A DNA stretch of 34,050 bases from Oscillospiraceae bacterium (GTDB lineage Bacteria; Bacillota; Clostridia; Oscillospirales; Ruminococcaceae): positions 1 through 34,050 of the forward strand of contig JALEMR010000049.1 of assembly GCA_022768245.1 (NCBI GenBank). Reading direction: 5' to 3'. Every line of letters begins with the position of its first letter. Position 1 is the stretch's first letter. The notes beneath the pieces are model-generated. The model did no database searches. It was not told the origin of the DNA and saw only the letters and a program-made list of their open reading frames with translations. The position numbers and the translations under genes are program-made. Below, one piece after another: positions 33,884-34,050 of the stretch.

Positions 33884-33952
33884 ATGAATAAGTTTATAAC
33901 TCTCTATATGATGAACACAATTGATTTCAGCGAAGCAGGATTATCTCATTGA
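33884..33952 (+). CDS. Possible 22-residue leader peptide ORF
   Basis: ATG at 33884, preceded by GAGG at 33871-33874, starts MNKFITLYMMNTIDFSEAGLSH and stops. It is the first start codon with a ribosome site after the strong promoter. A weak hairpin (CGGAG/CTCCG, 33974-33978 and 33990-33994) and a T run follow. It could be a leader peptide, a chance ORF or the start of a frameshifted gene. Two other frames are open to the window edge without clear starts. Confidence 0.25.
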   Translation: MNKFITLYMMNTIDFSEAGLSH

Positions 33953-34050
33953 CGGAAAATTTACTGTAATATGCGGAGGGATAACTCTGCTCCGAAAAGG
34001 ATTTTTTCAAAAACGAAATGCAGATGGAGGAAGTATTTACCGACTGTAAT

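Noticed and set aside
1-34050. CRISPR arrays, tRNA or rRNA genes, IS elements, prophage or toxin-antitoxin genes
   Set aside because: No regularly spaced repeats, tRNA-like cloverleaf, transposase, integrase or typical toxin motifs were seen on either strand.

Overview
The window looks like chromosomal core DNA of a low-to-mid GC Gram-positive anaerobe, most likely a Ruminococcus-type member of the Oscillospiraceae (Clostridia). Reasons: a PyrR-controlled pyr operon using the PyrK/PyrD type 1B dihydroorotate dehydrogenase, an RNase M5-type Toprim protein, MecA-like and ABC-F proteins, DegV, strong AGGAGG-type ribosome sites, AT-rich spacers with consensus sigma-A promoters, and frequent TTG starts. 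The genus is an inference from general resemblance; no rRNA, tRNA, CRISPR array, IS element or phage gene was seen.

Layout. (1) 1-338: 3' end of a charged coiled-coil gene. (2) 428-11670: a pyrimidine operon with promoter, PyrR attenuator, pyrR-pyrC-pyrF-carA-carB, a four-helix membrane protein of unknown function, pyrK-pyrD, a histidine phosphatase and ruvX, closed by a terminator. pyrB and pyrE are absent from the operon. (3) 11776-21432: alaS from its own promoter, then a HIT protein, comEC, holA, an RNase M5-like gene that seems to start at AUU, and an MBOAT plus DHHW pair for surface polysaccharide O-acetylation. (4) 21433-22975: a hairpin-rich spacer, a promoter and rpe, converging on a MecA-like adaptor gene. 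(5) 23069-27731: three Rnf/Nqr-type membrane subunits (D-like, E-like, A-like), a membrane-anchored putative glycoside hydrolase-like protein, a lipoprotein and a MetA-type homoserine acyltransferase, closed by a terminator. (6) 27830-29470: an ECF sigma factor overlapping its probable membrane anti-sigma partner. (7) 29470-33767, minus strand: ABC-F protein, pyridoxal/pyridoxamine kinase, trmL and degV from a consensus promoter. (8) At the right edge a divergent consensus promoter fires rightward into a short leader ORF and out of the window.

The most interesting item is the orphan Rnf-like trio. By eye alignment with E. coli RsxA/RsxE/RsxD, the four membrane cysteines that hold the iron centre in RnfA and RnfE are Asp, Ser, Ser and Pro here, and the flavin-carrying Thr of RnfD is Ser. 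No RnfB, RnfC or RnfG gene is nearby. This suggests a derived membrane module that kept the fold but lost the known electron path. Other points are the AUU start of the RNase M5-like gene, a ComEC whose C-terminal metallo-beta-lactamase-like domain has lost its metal ligands, and an 18-bp palindrome between the mecA-like gene and the Rnf-like operon.
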